The notes beneath the pieces are model-generated. The model was given only the letters and a program-made list of their open reading frames with translations. It had not been told where the DNA came from and ran no database searches. From the NCBI RefSeq assembly GCF_030253575.1, contig NC_080566.1, forward strand, positions 7,387,501 to 7,451,500: a DNA stretch of 64,000 nucleotides, written 5' to 3'. Shown piece after piece: positions 22,600 through 34,600 of this stretch; positions within the stretch are counted from its first letter, which is position 1, and each line of letters starts with the position of its first letter. The stretch comes from Rhododendron vialii. Taxonomy: Eukaryota > Streptophyta > Magnoliopsida > Ericales > Ericaceae. Both the position numbers and the translations under genes were made by a program.

Positions 22600-24223
22600 C
22601 AAGTGGCCCTGGACACCTCCGCATCTCTCAATCATCTCACTTCTCTTGAGTGGAAAAAAAAAAAGTTGATAAGTTTTCTATATATGTGTGGAAAAATTCG
22701 CCCTAAAGTTTTAAGTTGTCGATCATTTTTCGATTGTGGTTATAAAACTAATGTGATTATATGTACACAATCTCGTTTTTTTTTCAGAACTTGTAAGTAG
22801 TAGCAATACTTGTATTATTGATTATAGTTTTTGTAATTTATGTAAAAAGAAAAAAGTAATTTAGGCCCTCCGCTGAATACAGATTCCGCGTTCGTCTTTG
22901 AATGGGCCATGAGTACAAGTTTTTTTTTTGGGAGTTCTTCCCGGGCCGGTCCTGTGCAAGTGGAATATGTCTCATTCGGTTCTTGCGCACAAATGCGCAC
23001 AAGTATCTTCCCACAAAGTCCGATTTGCACGCGTGTGCGCACTGTTCCTCTTTGTGTCTCTATCCTTCATCTGTCCCAGGCGCACCCCACTCTCTCTCTT
23101 TATTCCTTGTAGCAGAGTAAAAGCTAATTGAAGCAATTAATGTAGAGTTGAGAAACAAAAAAGTCTATTAATGCAAGTGCAAAATGGCCCCTCTTTCTCT
23201 CTTCTCTCTCTTTTCGCACTCTTTCTCTCTTCTATCATTTTCTCTCTCTTCTTTTTTGAATTCAAAAAACTTATAATCTTTTATAACTTTTCTTGCACAT
23301 ATCTATATTATTTACAAAATTTATATTTTTGAAATCTACTCGTAGAGATCTAGTTAATGAGACCAATATTAAATATAAAATTGTGAAAAAATAATATTTT
23401 ATTTTTCAATATCCGTTTTATTTTGTCTAAATTTATAATTTATTGTCTAAATTCACAATTAACAATATTTATTTAATAACTAATTGGGTTTAAATTATTA
23501 ATTAACAGTCTAATAGTATTAATTAACAGTTTAAATTTACAACTAATAGTGTTAACTACTCCTAACATTTTATTAACAGTTTAAATTTACAACTAATAGT
23601 GTTAACTACATCGTAACATTTTATTAACAATTGATAGTGTAAAACAAAACAAAAAAAGTCTACACCTAAAAAAAATCATTCTTCCTAACATAATTTTACA
23701 TCCAATATTAGTCTTGTTTAATATATTTTGCCGAGTAAATTTTAAAAATATAAATTTTATAAAAAATGCTTATTTACAAAAAAAAAAACTACTAGAGTAC
23801 TATTATTAGTATAAAATTTTAAATAAAAAAAGTAAGAGAGAGGAAGAGAGGAGGGAGGGAGGGGCGGAAGAGAGAGAGAGGGAGGGAGATGATGCATGAG
23901 AGAAGGAGGAGAGGAGAGAAAGGGGGACGAAAAAGGGCGAGAAAGTGACAGGAGAGAGAGAGAGAATGTGAGTGAATGGCGCATGAGAGAGAGGAGGAGA
24001 GGGAGAGGGAGAGGGAGAGGGAGAGAAAGTACTTATTATCTTGGCTGGGCCAAGTCAGAAGTGGGGCAACCGGGCAAGAATGGGTACAGCGCATGGGTTT
24101 TTTAGGAAGGACCCACAGGACCTATAAAAACATTGCACATATAGCGCATATAATTTGGTGGGCTACAAAACTTGAAATCTAGGACCGGCTAGTCATTTTC
24201 TCTTTTTTTTGTTGAAGTAAAAC
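22600..24223. other. Intergenic with simple and tandem repeats
   Basis: No gene recognised. It contains a CT-rich tract (about 23190-23255), a two-copy repeat of about 54 bp (23521-23634, unit with TTAACAGTTTAAATTTACAA) and a long purine (GA/GGGAGA) tract at about 23833-24028. Open frames across the purine tract are compositional and encode low-complexity Arg/Glu or Ser/Leu strings. Confidence 0.65.
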
Positions 24224-24237
24224 GGACCTATGCCATT

Positions 24238-24534
24238 TTTTTTTTTTTGACAAAAGGGCAAAGATTTTATTAATATGAGATGCGAAAAAAATGCTTATAC
24301 ATCAGAGAGAGAACCCCATGGAGGCAAGGTTGTCCACCGACAAACTATAAGAAGTGGCTTTCTTTGCACAATCATGTGTAGCCATATTATAATCACGTTT
24401 GACAAAACTAAATTCACGCAAATGAAACAAATCCTTCAGTGTTAAACAATATTGTACCAAAACTGTGATATCGGAGGGTGGACCTTTGGACATGGAATAG
24501 CTCCGAACAATCGACTCCGCGTCCAATTCAATGA
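24238..24534 (-). mobile_element. 5'-truncated LINE tail with RNase H-like remnant, antisense
   Basis: A T-run (poly-A of a minus-strand insert) is followed by the complement of a typical LINE 3' UTR (TTAATAAAATCTTTGCCC). The minus strand then encodes the end of an RNase H-like domain: IELDAESIV, LKDLFHLREFSFVKRDYNMA, THDCAKKA. It is flanked by the 14-bp near-duplication GGACCTATGCCATT (24224-24237) / GGACCCATGCCATT (24535-24548). Dead fragment. Confidence 0.82.
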
Positions 24535-24716
24535 GGACCCATGCCATTTTATTGTTGCAAATATTATGAAAAGTCATTGCCACTAAGCGTGATCCCCTTA
24601 GGCCCTGTTTGATAACAGTGATAGATGTATGAAATTTTTAAGGAGATGAGATTAGTAATGAGAAAGGATTGATAATGGATATGTTTGTTTGGGATGAGAT
24701 TAAATGATGAGATTAT

Positions 24717-27700
24717 TGCTTCGCCACAATCTAACCGTTGAAATAGGTTGATTTATCCCAAGCGTAGGACTAGGTTGTTGTCAGCATAAATACCGAAAAG
24801 TTCAGGATCGTACCCACAGAGATAATCTTTATAGCTAATTCGGATTGTAGATGTAAGGGTTTGTGGCGTTTAGACGGCTAACTTTTAGTTTTCCTTTAAA
24901 AGGTGAGAAATAACCTTATGAAAAAGACTAGAAAATGAGTTTGGACTAAGAATTAAAGACGGCAAGGCAATAGAGTTACTAACGCCCGTAACTTAAGCCA
25001 TCTAACAATTCTCAACGAAAACATAGTTGAATCGCACGGCATAAGCTATTAACCGGAAGATTTAGCTATATAACCATTAAAAGACTAGAAATGTAGTACG
25101 GAGAACAAGTGAGCTCTTTCATTATTTTGGCAAGCACGAACCGAGACATCGCTCCGGAACCATGTGAGCAAGCACATGATCACCAGAGATTAACATCGGC
25201 TAGTTTTGTTACATAAAAGGCGAACCCTTCTCATTTTCCAAACCGAACCTCAAGTCTTGAGTTGAGAAAAACAAAATTAACCTAAGTCACGAGGCGTTAT
25301 TCACCCCGATACCTAGCCTAATCGACTACTCATACATAGTAAAAGAGCAAGGCATAAAAGCTAAAAAGAGACATGAGATTTAACCGATAAAAACTTGATT
25401 TTATAGAAGATCCAACAAGTAGCTACAACATTAACAAGCAAGAAAATAACATAAGACAATTATCTTAAAGAGTTATTGAAGGAAATACACTCAATAGCTT
25501 GAAAGACTAACAATGGAGTTCCTAGAAAGCAAAAGAAAGGCTTAGGCCAAAAAAGGACTAGAAATGGCCATCCTTCTATAAAAGACATACAAGTCTATTT
25601 ATATGACTTACAAAATGTCCCTTACAAAAGACCAAAAGGTCTCTAAAATATTCCAAAAACATTCCATAAGTGAAAACTTTTCGTAATTGAAAGGTTGAAA
25701 AAGGGAACAAAAATCTATAGATTTTTGCATGTAGTACCAGTATTGGAAATGTCTCAGTACCGGTACAAGGCTTCAACGGGCTAGAAAAACTGAACTCTGG
25801 ACACCCAGTACCGGTACCCGCTTGACAGATTTTTAGGCAAACTTCGCGGGCTCGCTCCGAACACTCCCGAACTCAGATTTGAGTGTTTTTTGGACCGTTG
25901 GAAAGCTTGTCGAGTCTATTTTCTAACCCAAGTGGTTTGGTTCAAAAGTAATTTGTTCATCAAAAGTTATGACAATTCTACCTTCAATTGATCGGAAGAT
26001 GAGTAGCTTTTGTAAAATCTCCACTTCTCCTTTAATTCTCTTGACCTTTGGGTGATCCGAGCAACCTCCAAACTATCTTTTCAAGCACCACAACGGGGGT
26101 GGCACGTGACCTTGAGTACTTGGTTGCACTTGGAGTATTCTTTGGCGTTCAAACGCGCCTTATTTATACGAATTACCTGAAATACACAAAAACTGTCACG
26201 TCCCGCCCCACAAACAACACCCAAAGTGGGCCCGAGTCAGTGCGGCCATGTGGCATTTCACACAGAAGACCCAACCACACAACACAACACAACTTGACAG
26301 AATAAACACCCAGCGGAAGACTTCTCACAAAAAAAATAGAAATGAGTCAACGTACCGACTAACTGATCACAAGCTCGCACAACTAAGTAACCGCAACCTT
26401 TATTACAATACTTAATAAGTTCTATCCTTCAACATATCCACGAATAACTTAATTACAACTTATATAATTCAATTCCTTTATTAACTACCTACAACAAGCT
26501 TGACCATCAACATCTCCTAAAGCTAACGCTCGAATACACCTCGACACGTTGACCGGTAGTAGACCCACTCTAAGCCACCTGCTAACTGGCAATCCAAAAA
26601 GGAAAATCAGAGTGTGTGAGACATAGAAGTGCTCGATAAAATATCACAATACCCGAAGGAATATCAACATGAGAATGAATCCACCCACATAATTGAAACA
26701 CTCGAATGTAAACAACAGTTATATCCATCACAAGCTCCAAACACAATAATAATATCCAATGATAACACACCTATAAGACCACGTCATAGGAGATGACACG
26801 TCCACAACATTCCCTTATACGCCCAGAGTTGTGTCCCATATACCATGCTCACATCCACCGATAATCAGTCGGCATGGCATACAACATGGCATGCCTCACA
26901 CGTAAACCCTCGATGGTACAATCAACACCTCAACAAGCACATATAATTCTCAATCATGCATAACAACAACTACCCTCATGTCCCACATACCATGCTCCCA
27001 ACCACCGTTAGATATCCAGTTTGGCTTACGACATGGTGTGCCTCACACGCACACTCTCTCAATATATCAACAACTAACAAAGATAGCATGATATAAACCG
27101 CCACCACAACAATACCTTATTGAACATAACCATGTCAAATACACTCACCTTTGATTCGACTGGAGCATGCCAAACTTACAGTTTCAGCACCTCCCATTTG
27201 ACCAACTCGCTACCTAGTCACAAGCTAACTCATATTTGCATACGACTCCACTGAAATGTTCAAACAAATGTATGATAACACTCCATAATATTTTACCAAG
27301 CTAATACATGTCAAAAGGTTAACCAAATCACCAAACATCTCCTAAGACATTCAAACGAATATTTAATATCGAGTTACAAAACTAACTAGGTATTAAACAA
27401 TCCCTAAAGAATACAAACATGTCCATCATAAAAGACCTATATGTGTACCAAAACATGCATAAAGTTCAAGTACAACTTAACCACCAAAATTTATATAGAA
27501 ACTTATAACCATTTCACTGTATTCTGATCATAACGTCTTTTAGGATTAGAATTAGGTCATAAAACCGCCACCATTAGAAGGTACATTTTTAGTACATCAA
27601 TTCTGATATATAATTTTTTCAAAACGGAGTCTAGATGAAAAAGTTATGCTCGTCCGAAGATACACAAAAGCTGCTGAAAAATTACCCGAGAGGTACAGGT

Positions 27701-28159
27701 ACCACAAAAACTTGGTACAGGTACCCACCAAAATCGACACAAAATGTTTCAAACTTGTCCTGCTGTACCAACTGGGTTTTCAGCGAAAATTCAGCTTATT
27801 CATCTAACGATTCCTAACATTTTCTCAACTCAAATCTCATCCAAAAATCATCAAAACTTCACAAAATCATGCTCAAACTCTTAGAACTCAAGAGCTACTC
27901 TAAGAACATCAAATTCATGAATCAAAGCAAGTTTCAAACATGAAAATCAAAAGATTCAAATGGGTTTTTAACCCCAACCCAAGTTCTTCCTAGAACCAAC
28001 AATTAGATCATGAATTTAACCTCTAAATCAAGGTATGCAACATAAAGAACATAAAATCAAGTAAAGAGAACATGAATTTACCAAGTTTAGACTTCAATCC
28101 AAGCCAAGAAGAATCACTCCCTAGCTATTCCCTTCCCCTTTTTTATTCTTATTTCCCTC

Positions 28160-28194
<35 letters not shown>

Positions 28195-28518
28195 AAAGAT
28201 ACGAGCAAGGGGAGATATTTCTCCCCAAGATATTTTGTTAGGTCCAAAGGAAAATCATCCTATGCAAGTGAAACCATATACAACTTATACTCCAACCCAT
28301 AAATCACAACAAGGCCCTCGCAAGTTCTAATACATGTAATTCAACCCCAAAGAACATATAATTTAATTAAAATAAATTAAATAATCTAAATATCCGAGAC
28401 AGGTATTACAAAAACCTACCTTACGTGCAATATCGCATAAAAACGACAACATATATGTACAAACACAACATACTAGAGGACTTTAGCACTAAGAATATGT
28501 ATTATTGGGTGCTTATCA
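24717..28518 (-). mobile_element. Solo-LTR-like element inside the MITE (itself interrupted)
   Basis: Begins TGCTTCGCCAC and ends GGGTGCTTATCA (TG...CA), flanked by the 5-bp duplication ATTAT (24712-24716 / 28519-28523). Subtracting the inner insertion, it is about 1580 bp. The minus strand starts TGATAAGCACCCAATAATAC, so the LTR is probably oriented minus. It includes a GGATCGTACCCACAGAG block seen in plant LTRs. No internal domain or second LTR is present, which implies recombination to a solo LTR. Confidence 0.78.
26194..28410 (-). mobile_element. 2.2-kb solo LTR nested inside the previous LTR
   Basis: Starts TGTCACGTCCCGCCCC and ends GAGACAGGTATTACA, flanked by a perfect 5-bp duplication AAAAC (26189-26193 / 28411-28415). 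Read on the minus strand it begins TGTAATACCTGTCTCGG and ends GGGACGTGACA, the style of long Ty3/gypsy (Tekay/Del-like) LTRs. It contains a CT tract at about 28161-28190 (GA on the coding strand) and no coding domain. This is the youngest layer of the nest. Confidence 0.85.
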
Positions 28519-28844
28519 ATTATTAATATCATGTTTGTTTGAGATGTGATTAAATGATGGGATTAGATTGATAGAATTGATAGAATAAATTGGTAATGAA
28601 AAGGGATTAGTAATGAGAAGAGGTTGAGATTGGATTATGAATACCAAGTCTCAAGGGGTATTGCTAATACCCCCTAAAGTCCAGCTTCCTCATCCCATGG
28701 GATCCAAAATCCGGAGCCATTTGTGCTATCAAACAAGGAATTAAAAGTCTAAAGGGACTATTAGTCCAATCCCATGGCTGAATCAAGTTAACAAAGACTC
28801 GGATCTCATCTCGACAACCAACGATCGAGAGCCATTCATTGCCG

Positions 28845-28945
28845 AGATGAGATCTGAGCCGTTCGGATGCACGATCTGATGGCTCGGAGATGCGCAGCAC
28901 CGTGCTGCGCACACCACTACAAAGCACCATCCCCCAATTCATTGT
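28845..28945. repeat. Dispersed repeat, copy 2
   Basis: Same order of blocks as 17125-17240 (GAGATGAGATCTGAG, GATGCACGATC, GTGCTGCGCACACCACT, ACCATCCCCCAATTCA). Here it also contains a perfect palindrome, TGCGCAGCAC, one base, GTGCTGCGCA. Element family not identified. Confidence 0.6.
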
Positions 28946-30880
28946 GTTGTCACCATTTCTCAAACTCTTTATAACATAATGAAACTATGCTATTTTTATC
29001 AACTAATTAAAAATCTATTCATTCTTTCATAACTAATTAAACAATTAAAGAAGTTATATAGCTAATGTGCAGTTGCAAATATTTTGCACGCTTTTCAACT
29101 GGAACTTGTCTTAGCTCTGCAAAAATTTAGTGTTATCCTTTGAGGATAATGGATTCAATAAACCAAACTAAATTTTTCCTTAAAAAAAACCTACAAAAAA
29201 TGATATTAATAAGTTTTTAACAATTGGATTCAGCTTTTATGGTTGGATAATAAGCTGCGGGATCCTAATTCCATAGAATTTTGTTTAAGCCTGGAAAAAA
29301 ATATCAGCTAAGATTTTTGGATTTTTTCTTATTTTGTCTTTATTCAAATTTTTTTCTTGTCAAGATGAATAAAAAAAGTGCAAAATTATGACTTTTACCC
29401 AAATACTTTTTGAAATATCCAAGATAAAGCTCAAAAAACTAAAACTTGTTTTTTGGGATTTATCTTGAATATTTCTAAAAAATAATTCACATAAGTTACG
29501 CGCAAAATTATAAACGCAATTTTTTTAAATAAGAATAAAATAAGAATAAGTCCAAAAATAACTATTAGCGGAACTTTTAGTCAATTAGGATGACATGGTT
29601 TCATTTAACCACATGACAGCTAGACATGAAAATTTGGAAGCTTATAATAAATAACCAACTCTGCAAATGAGTAGATACAAATAAATAACTGTGGAAAAGA
29701 AGCACCTCCAAATTCCAATACTCTATTCATACCAAGTAAAAAGAAAATGAAAATGAACAATCCCACATGCATGCACACACACATAAAACCTCCCAAAAAG
29801 ACTACAATAATACGTAAATTGGATTTTCTTTTTTGGTTTTTTATTAATCAAGCAAGCAAAACGCATACATGCAGACAAAAAATAATACTAATAATCAACC
29901 CATTAAGAGAAAAACATCATGGTAAATTACGTTGATGGCCCCTCAGGTTTTTATATGAATAGAAACCTCTTCTCGAGTTTTTGAAATAGCATCGACGTCC
30001 CTTGTTAGATTATTAGTCAGGGTGAGCCCGTCAATAAAATGTGTTATTTGACACTTTTCTCCCTTTCTTTTTATGCTACTAATAGTGGGGTATCGTGTTC
30101 TTTTTGGGTTTAAATTTTCATAGCCATTATCTTTGTTGATGTCATTGTCGTTGAAACTCTCACCATTATTATCAACCCCCCAATCCTTTCCAAATTAGCT
30201 TTGAAGCTCATCCTTTCTCCCCTCCCCTTTCTCCAATATACCCCTTAGGAAACCCTTTCCTCCCTCTAGTCATGGAATTGAAGAATTCCCATGAACAACT
30301 AATAAGATCTGCAATGAAATTCAATTAAATTGCCATTAGAAAGGCCTTTTAACAAATCATCGTTGATTCTGCACCTGTACAAAGAAAATCAAAATTGGTC
30401 AGAGATAGAAAGTTGGGAACATTTGGGCCTATGTTCACTCGCAAATCGGATTTGTTGCTCTCCTGCTGCTTAACCTTCGATAATTTTCCATACCGAATAA
30501 CATAATGGTTTAACACTTTACCCAGTTCACAAAGTAGTCAGATGCCTCATGCCAGCCATTTACTTCAAGCACTTTAGTCTTTACCGGTCTGTTAGTGTAG
30601 GGGAGGTTTGTGCACACTCTTCGACAAAAAAGGGAGATTAGCATCACTTTTAAGACCTGAGGAGAGGTAATGTGATTTAGCCAAAAGTTAAATATTGGAA
30701 TGAGATCTCAGGAAAATTTAAGAGAATATTTTCATTGAAACATTTTTGTATGAGAGAGATTCCAAATCCAAGTGGTAGTGGAGACCCCCTTCCAACACGG
30801 CCCAGTTAACGTGATCATCGTTGCTTTGACTTCCTTTCCTCTTTTAATAACGTTTTTCAAAAGCCAACCCTCCTCGCTTT
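28946..30880. other. Intergenic upstream of the PERK gene
   Basis: AT-rich; no gene recognised. Sequence around 29930-30060 (GTTGATGGCCCCTCAGG onward) has the look of a degraded transposon end common in plant intergenic DNA, but no boundaries could be set. Confidence 0.55.
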
Positions 30881-31199
30881 CTCACAAGAAATTATATACT
30901 ACTCCCCAAACTGTTTCCATTTGTTTAATTTGTACATTAAACAGCTAATTCTTGGGATCCTTTGATCGTGCTGAGCCTCTTGTGGTTTACTACCATTTGG
31001 CATTTGCCTTTTGTTTCTCTCTGGGTGTCTGTAACGGGAAGAGTGAGGAAGTCGTCCCCACGTTTGCTTTGCACTTTTCCTGGGTACAGCTTTACCATTT
31101 CCTCCGAGAGAGTTTTTTTTTTTTTCCCCTTTCGAGGATTCCAACCCAAGAGAGAGAAAGGGAGAGGGAAGAGAAGAAAAGAGAGAGAAGGAGACACAG

Positions 31200-31658
31200 G
31201 TAAGACTTTCTTGAGCACTGGGCATTTTTATTTTTCCCTAGGACAAATTCATTGATCTGGGTTCTAATCAAATTAAGGGTTTATACAAGGTTGATTACAT
31301 GATCTGAACAAAGTTGATTCTTGAAAGAAGTTTAAGGAATTCTGGGTTTGTTTCGGTGACTCTGTCGATCTGTTCTTTTCTCGTTCAGAATCTGGTAATT
31401 GGTGATCTGGGTTTGGCTCACATTGGAGTTTTCTCTGTTGGGTTTTGATGGTTTTTGAAAAAATTGTCATTTAGCCAGTGGAACCCTAAGTTCTTCCAAG
31501 ACAGGTTTAGAGAATTAGGATATTAGTGGTGACTGTCTAATTAGGATTTTCCTATCGGTTTCTGGAATTATACGGACAAGAATTTGTTGAGGCATTGTTG
31601 TTACATTGGATGGATAAGTTGATAGATGCACAGTTTATTGACTAGGAAAATTTCCTAG
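31200..31658 (+). other. Probable 5' UTR intron of the PERK gene
   Basis: GACACAG|GTAAGA at 31199/31200 is a strong donor just after a GA-rich leader. TTTCCTAG at 31651-31658 is an acceptor five bases before the ATG at 31664. The sequence between has no long open frame. Leader introns are common in this kinase family; this is a prediction only. Confidence 0.55.
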
Positions 31659-31663
31659 GGGAG

Positions 31664-34600
31664 ATGGCCAAATCAAATCCTTCCCCTTCTTCTTCTTCTT
31701 CTAATTCCTCAGCCACTCCTCCCTCAGGTTCTCAGCCCAAGGCTTCTGCCACTCCAGCTCCTTCAACCTCTTCAACCCCACCTCCTCAATCTCCTCCACC
31801 AACGGTTGCCACCTCTCCTCCTCCATCTCCACCGCTTTCACCTCCGCCAGCAGCAGCAACACCGCCGCCTGCTTCACCTCCACCGTCGCCTCCACCCTCT
31901 CCCCCACCCTCTCCCCAAGCTTCCCCCCCGCCCTCTCCCCCACCCTCTCCACCTCCATCACCTCCTCCTGTTGTCAGCTCATCACCCCCTCCGATTTCAT
32001 CTCCGCCGCCGCCATTACAAGTTTCATCTCCACCTCCCCCTGTTGCCGCTTCTCCACCTCCCTCAACCACATCCCCTTCTCCACCTTCTGCCAATTCTCC
32101 TCCTCCACCACTTGCGAAAGCACCAGTATATTCTCCTCCGCCTCCTGCATCTGGTTCTCCACCAGCACTTCAGCCCCCCAAAAGTTCTCCCTCACCGACT
32201 AATTCCTCCTCTCCTCCTCCTACCCCTTCATCTTCTTCACCAAGTCCTGTTCATCCTGCTGCTGCCCCAAGTAATTCAACTGTTAATGGAACTACAAGTA
32301 CTGCACCCGTACCATCTGTGTCTTCGGAGGAACCAACTGCAAAAGCAACTACATCTGGTCCAAGTGATGGGGCAAATGTGAAAGCAACAAATAGCGGTGG
32401 TGGTATATCAACCGGAGGTGCTGCGGCTATTGGCATTGTTGGGTTGTTAATAGCCCTTAGTCTTGTTGTGATGGCTGTGTGGTTCGCGCGGAAACGGAAG
32501 AAACGTGTATCTGGATTGGGTGGTGTTGATGGTATGGCTTCTCCATATGCCTCTTCCCAAGGTTCAGGTAATTCTTTCATTTTTTGCATGATGTTGATCA
32601 GTAGCTATATTGACTTCTTTCTGACTACATATCGTGAATCTTTGACGGGGGACGAAGGTTTTTCAGGAATGCTTCGTTCATATGTTTGCTAAGTAACTCT
32701 GTTCATTATTTGGTAGATTATCGATGCATGTTGTTAGAGCTTCTCACATTGGTTAATTATGACCTCCAAAACTAGTGTATGAGCCTGGAGGTTCTCTCCA
32801 CTCATTGTCAATTGATTCTGAGTTGGATGCTTTAACATGGTATTAGAGCTAGGGTTTCGTAGGCTTTTGGACAAGACTCTGCCAATTGATTGCCCCGTTG
32901 TTTGTGCCTTAAGTGCACCTTGTTTCATTGTGATCCCTATGTTATGGATCATTTGTTGACATCTCCACATGCATGCAAGTAAGGGGTTTCACATGGGGAG
33001 AGTGTTAGAACTTGTCTTCCATTTATTAATTATAACCTCCAAAACTAGTATACAAGTCCAGGGCGCCCTCTCCACTTGTTGCCAATTTGTTTGGAGTTGG
33101 ATGTTTTAACACATGGCATTCTGCATAGTACTACCTGTTATGATCGTCCTTGTGTTAAGCAAGGGGTTGCACATGGGGAGAGTGTTAGAACTTGTCCTCC
33201 ATTTATTAATTATAACCTCCAAAACTAGTATACAAGCCCGGGGCGCCCTCTCCACTTGTTGCCAATTTGTTTTGAGTTGGATGTTTTAACACATGGCATT
33301 ATGCATAGTACTACCTGTTATGATCGTCCTTGTGTTAAAGCTGGTCGAATCGTATGTCTACTCGGAGCATGTTCTGTTTAAAATCAATTACAGGCAATGT
33401 CTGATACTTATTGCACCAGCTGCAGAGAAATGCGACTCATGTTGTTAAACGGTTCATAGAATCTTAAGTTCGAACAATAATGGAGACTTATCAAAAACGC
33501 AAACGTTGGGTCATCTGCTTACCTAAGCTGGACTCAAAATAAGTCCATCAATCTAATACAGTTAGTTACTCACATTTGTTCCTCGTTGCACTTCATAGAA
33601 GCATCATCTTTTTCTGAGCTGTTATTTTAGTATGTTTTGGAAGTTACAAATCTTTATAGAAATTCTTTTTTTACATAATCTACGAACTTATTGGAAATCC
33701 GACTTTTGTCCGTTACGATCGATTTCAATTTCTCTTTCATTTCCGATGATTTCTTTTCTGCCAAATGAAACAAAGTGAATTTGAAAGGCTGTTATCAGTT
33801 ATTCTTCTTAACAATGAGTTCCACAGTACAAAATCGATTTTGAGCTGTATTGTGGAGTTTGATATCAAGTTAGGAGTGATGTTTTTATGTAACTGAAGTA
33901 TGACAACAATCTTGCCTGTGCACTCCAGGTTCAGTATTTCTAAGGCCCCAAAAGTTAACTCACCCAGCCGGAAGTGCTTCCGGAAGCAATTTCCTGTACT
34001 CTCCAGAGCCTGGTGGGGTAGGGAATACAAGATCATGGTTCACTTACGAGGAGCTAACCACGGCTACAAATGGGTTTTCAGCTCAGAATCTTTTGGGTGA
34101 AGGTGGATTTGGTTCTGTTTACAAAGGGTTACTGTTAGATGGAAGACAAGTCGCAGTTAAACAACTAAAGATAGGTGGTGGGCAGGGGGAGCGTGAGTTT
34201 AGAGCAGAAGTTGAGATTATCAGCAGAGTGCACCACCGCCATTTGGTTACACTTGTGGGTTACTGTATATCGGATCACCAAAGATTGCTTGTGTATGAAT
34301 ATGTCCCAAACGATACCCTTCATTATCATCTTCATGGTAAGAAAGCTTATTGAGTTTCCGTAAAAAAAAAAAAAACACTTGACCTTCAGTCTCTTTCATT
34401 TCAAAAAGCAAACTATTTACCTGCATACGTGTCTTGGAATGATATCCGTGCTAACTAGTTTGCAAGTCATGGTGGATATTGTCCATAAAATCGGTTAAAA
34501 AGGCCCCTAGTTTTCCAGTTCGGTTCTTAAACATGCATACATAACAGCTTAAGGGGATATAGACTCCAACCTATCATGGTTGATTGGGCATTGACAAACC

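Larger units (their letters stand above)
24601..28740. mobile_element. Tourist-like (PIF/Harbinger) MITE, split by nested insertion
   Basis: The left part 24601-24716 begins GGCCCTGTTTGATAAC. The right part 28524-28740 ends with the complement of TTCCTTGTTTGATAGC. TTA trinucleotides (24598-24600 and 28741-28743) flank the whole as the target duplication. Without the insert the element is about 333 bp and contains an internal near-repeat ATGTTTGTTTGRGATGWGAT (both sides of the insert). The right part carries GGTATTGCTAATACCCC, a small palindrome. It is the outermost layer of a three-level nest. Confidence 0.75.

Noticed and set aside
23833-24105. Arg/Glu- or Ser/Leu-rich open frames
   Set aside because: Compositional product of a GA/GGGAGA tract, not genes.
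28664-28963. 99-codon minus-strand open frame
   Set aside because: Spans the MITE right end and the dispersed repeat; no conserved motif, so chance frame in repeats.
31701-32589. Several minus-strand and alternate-frame open frames in PERK exon 1
   Set aside because: Caused by the CCN-rich extensin-like coding repeats; products are simple Gly/Glu or Leu/His strings.
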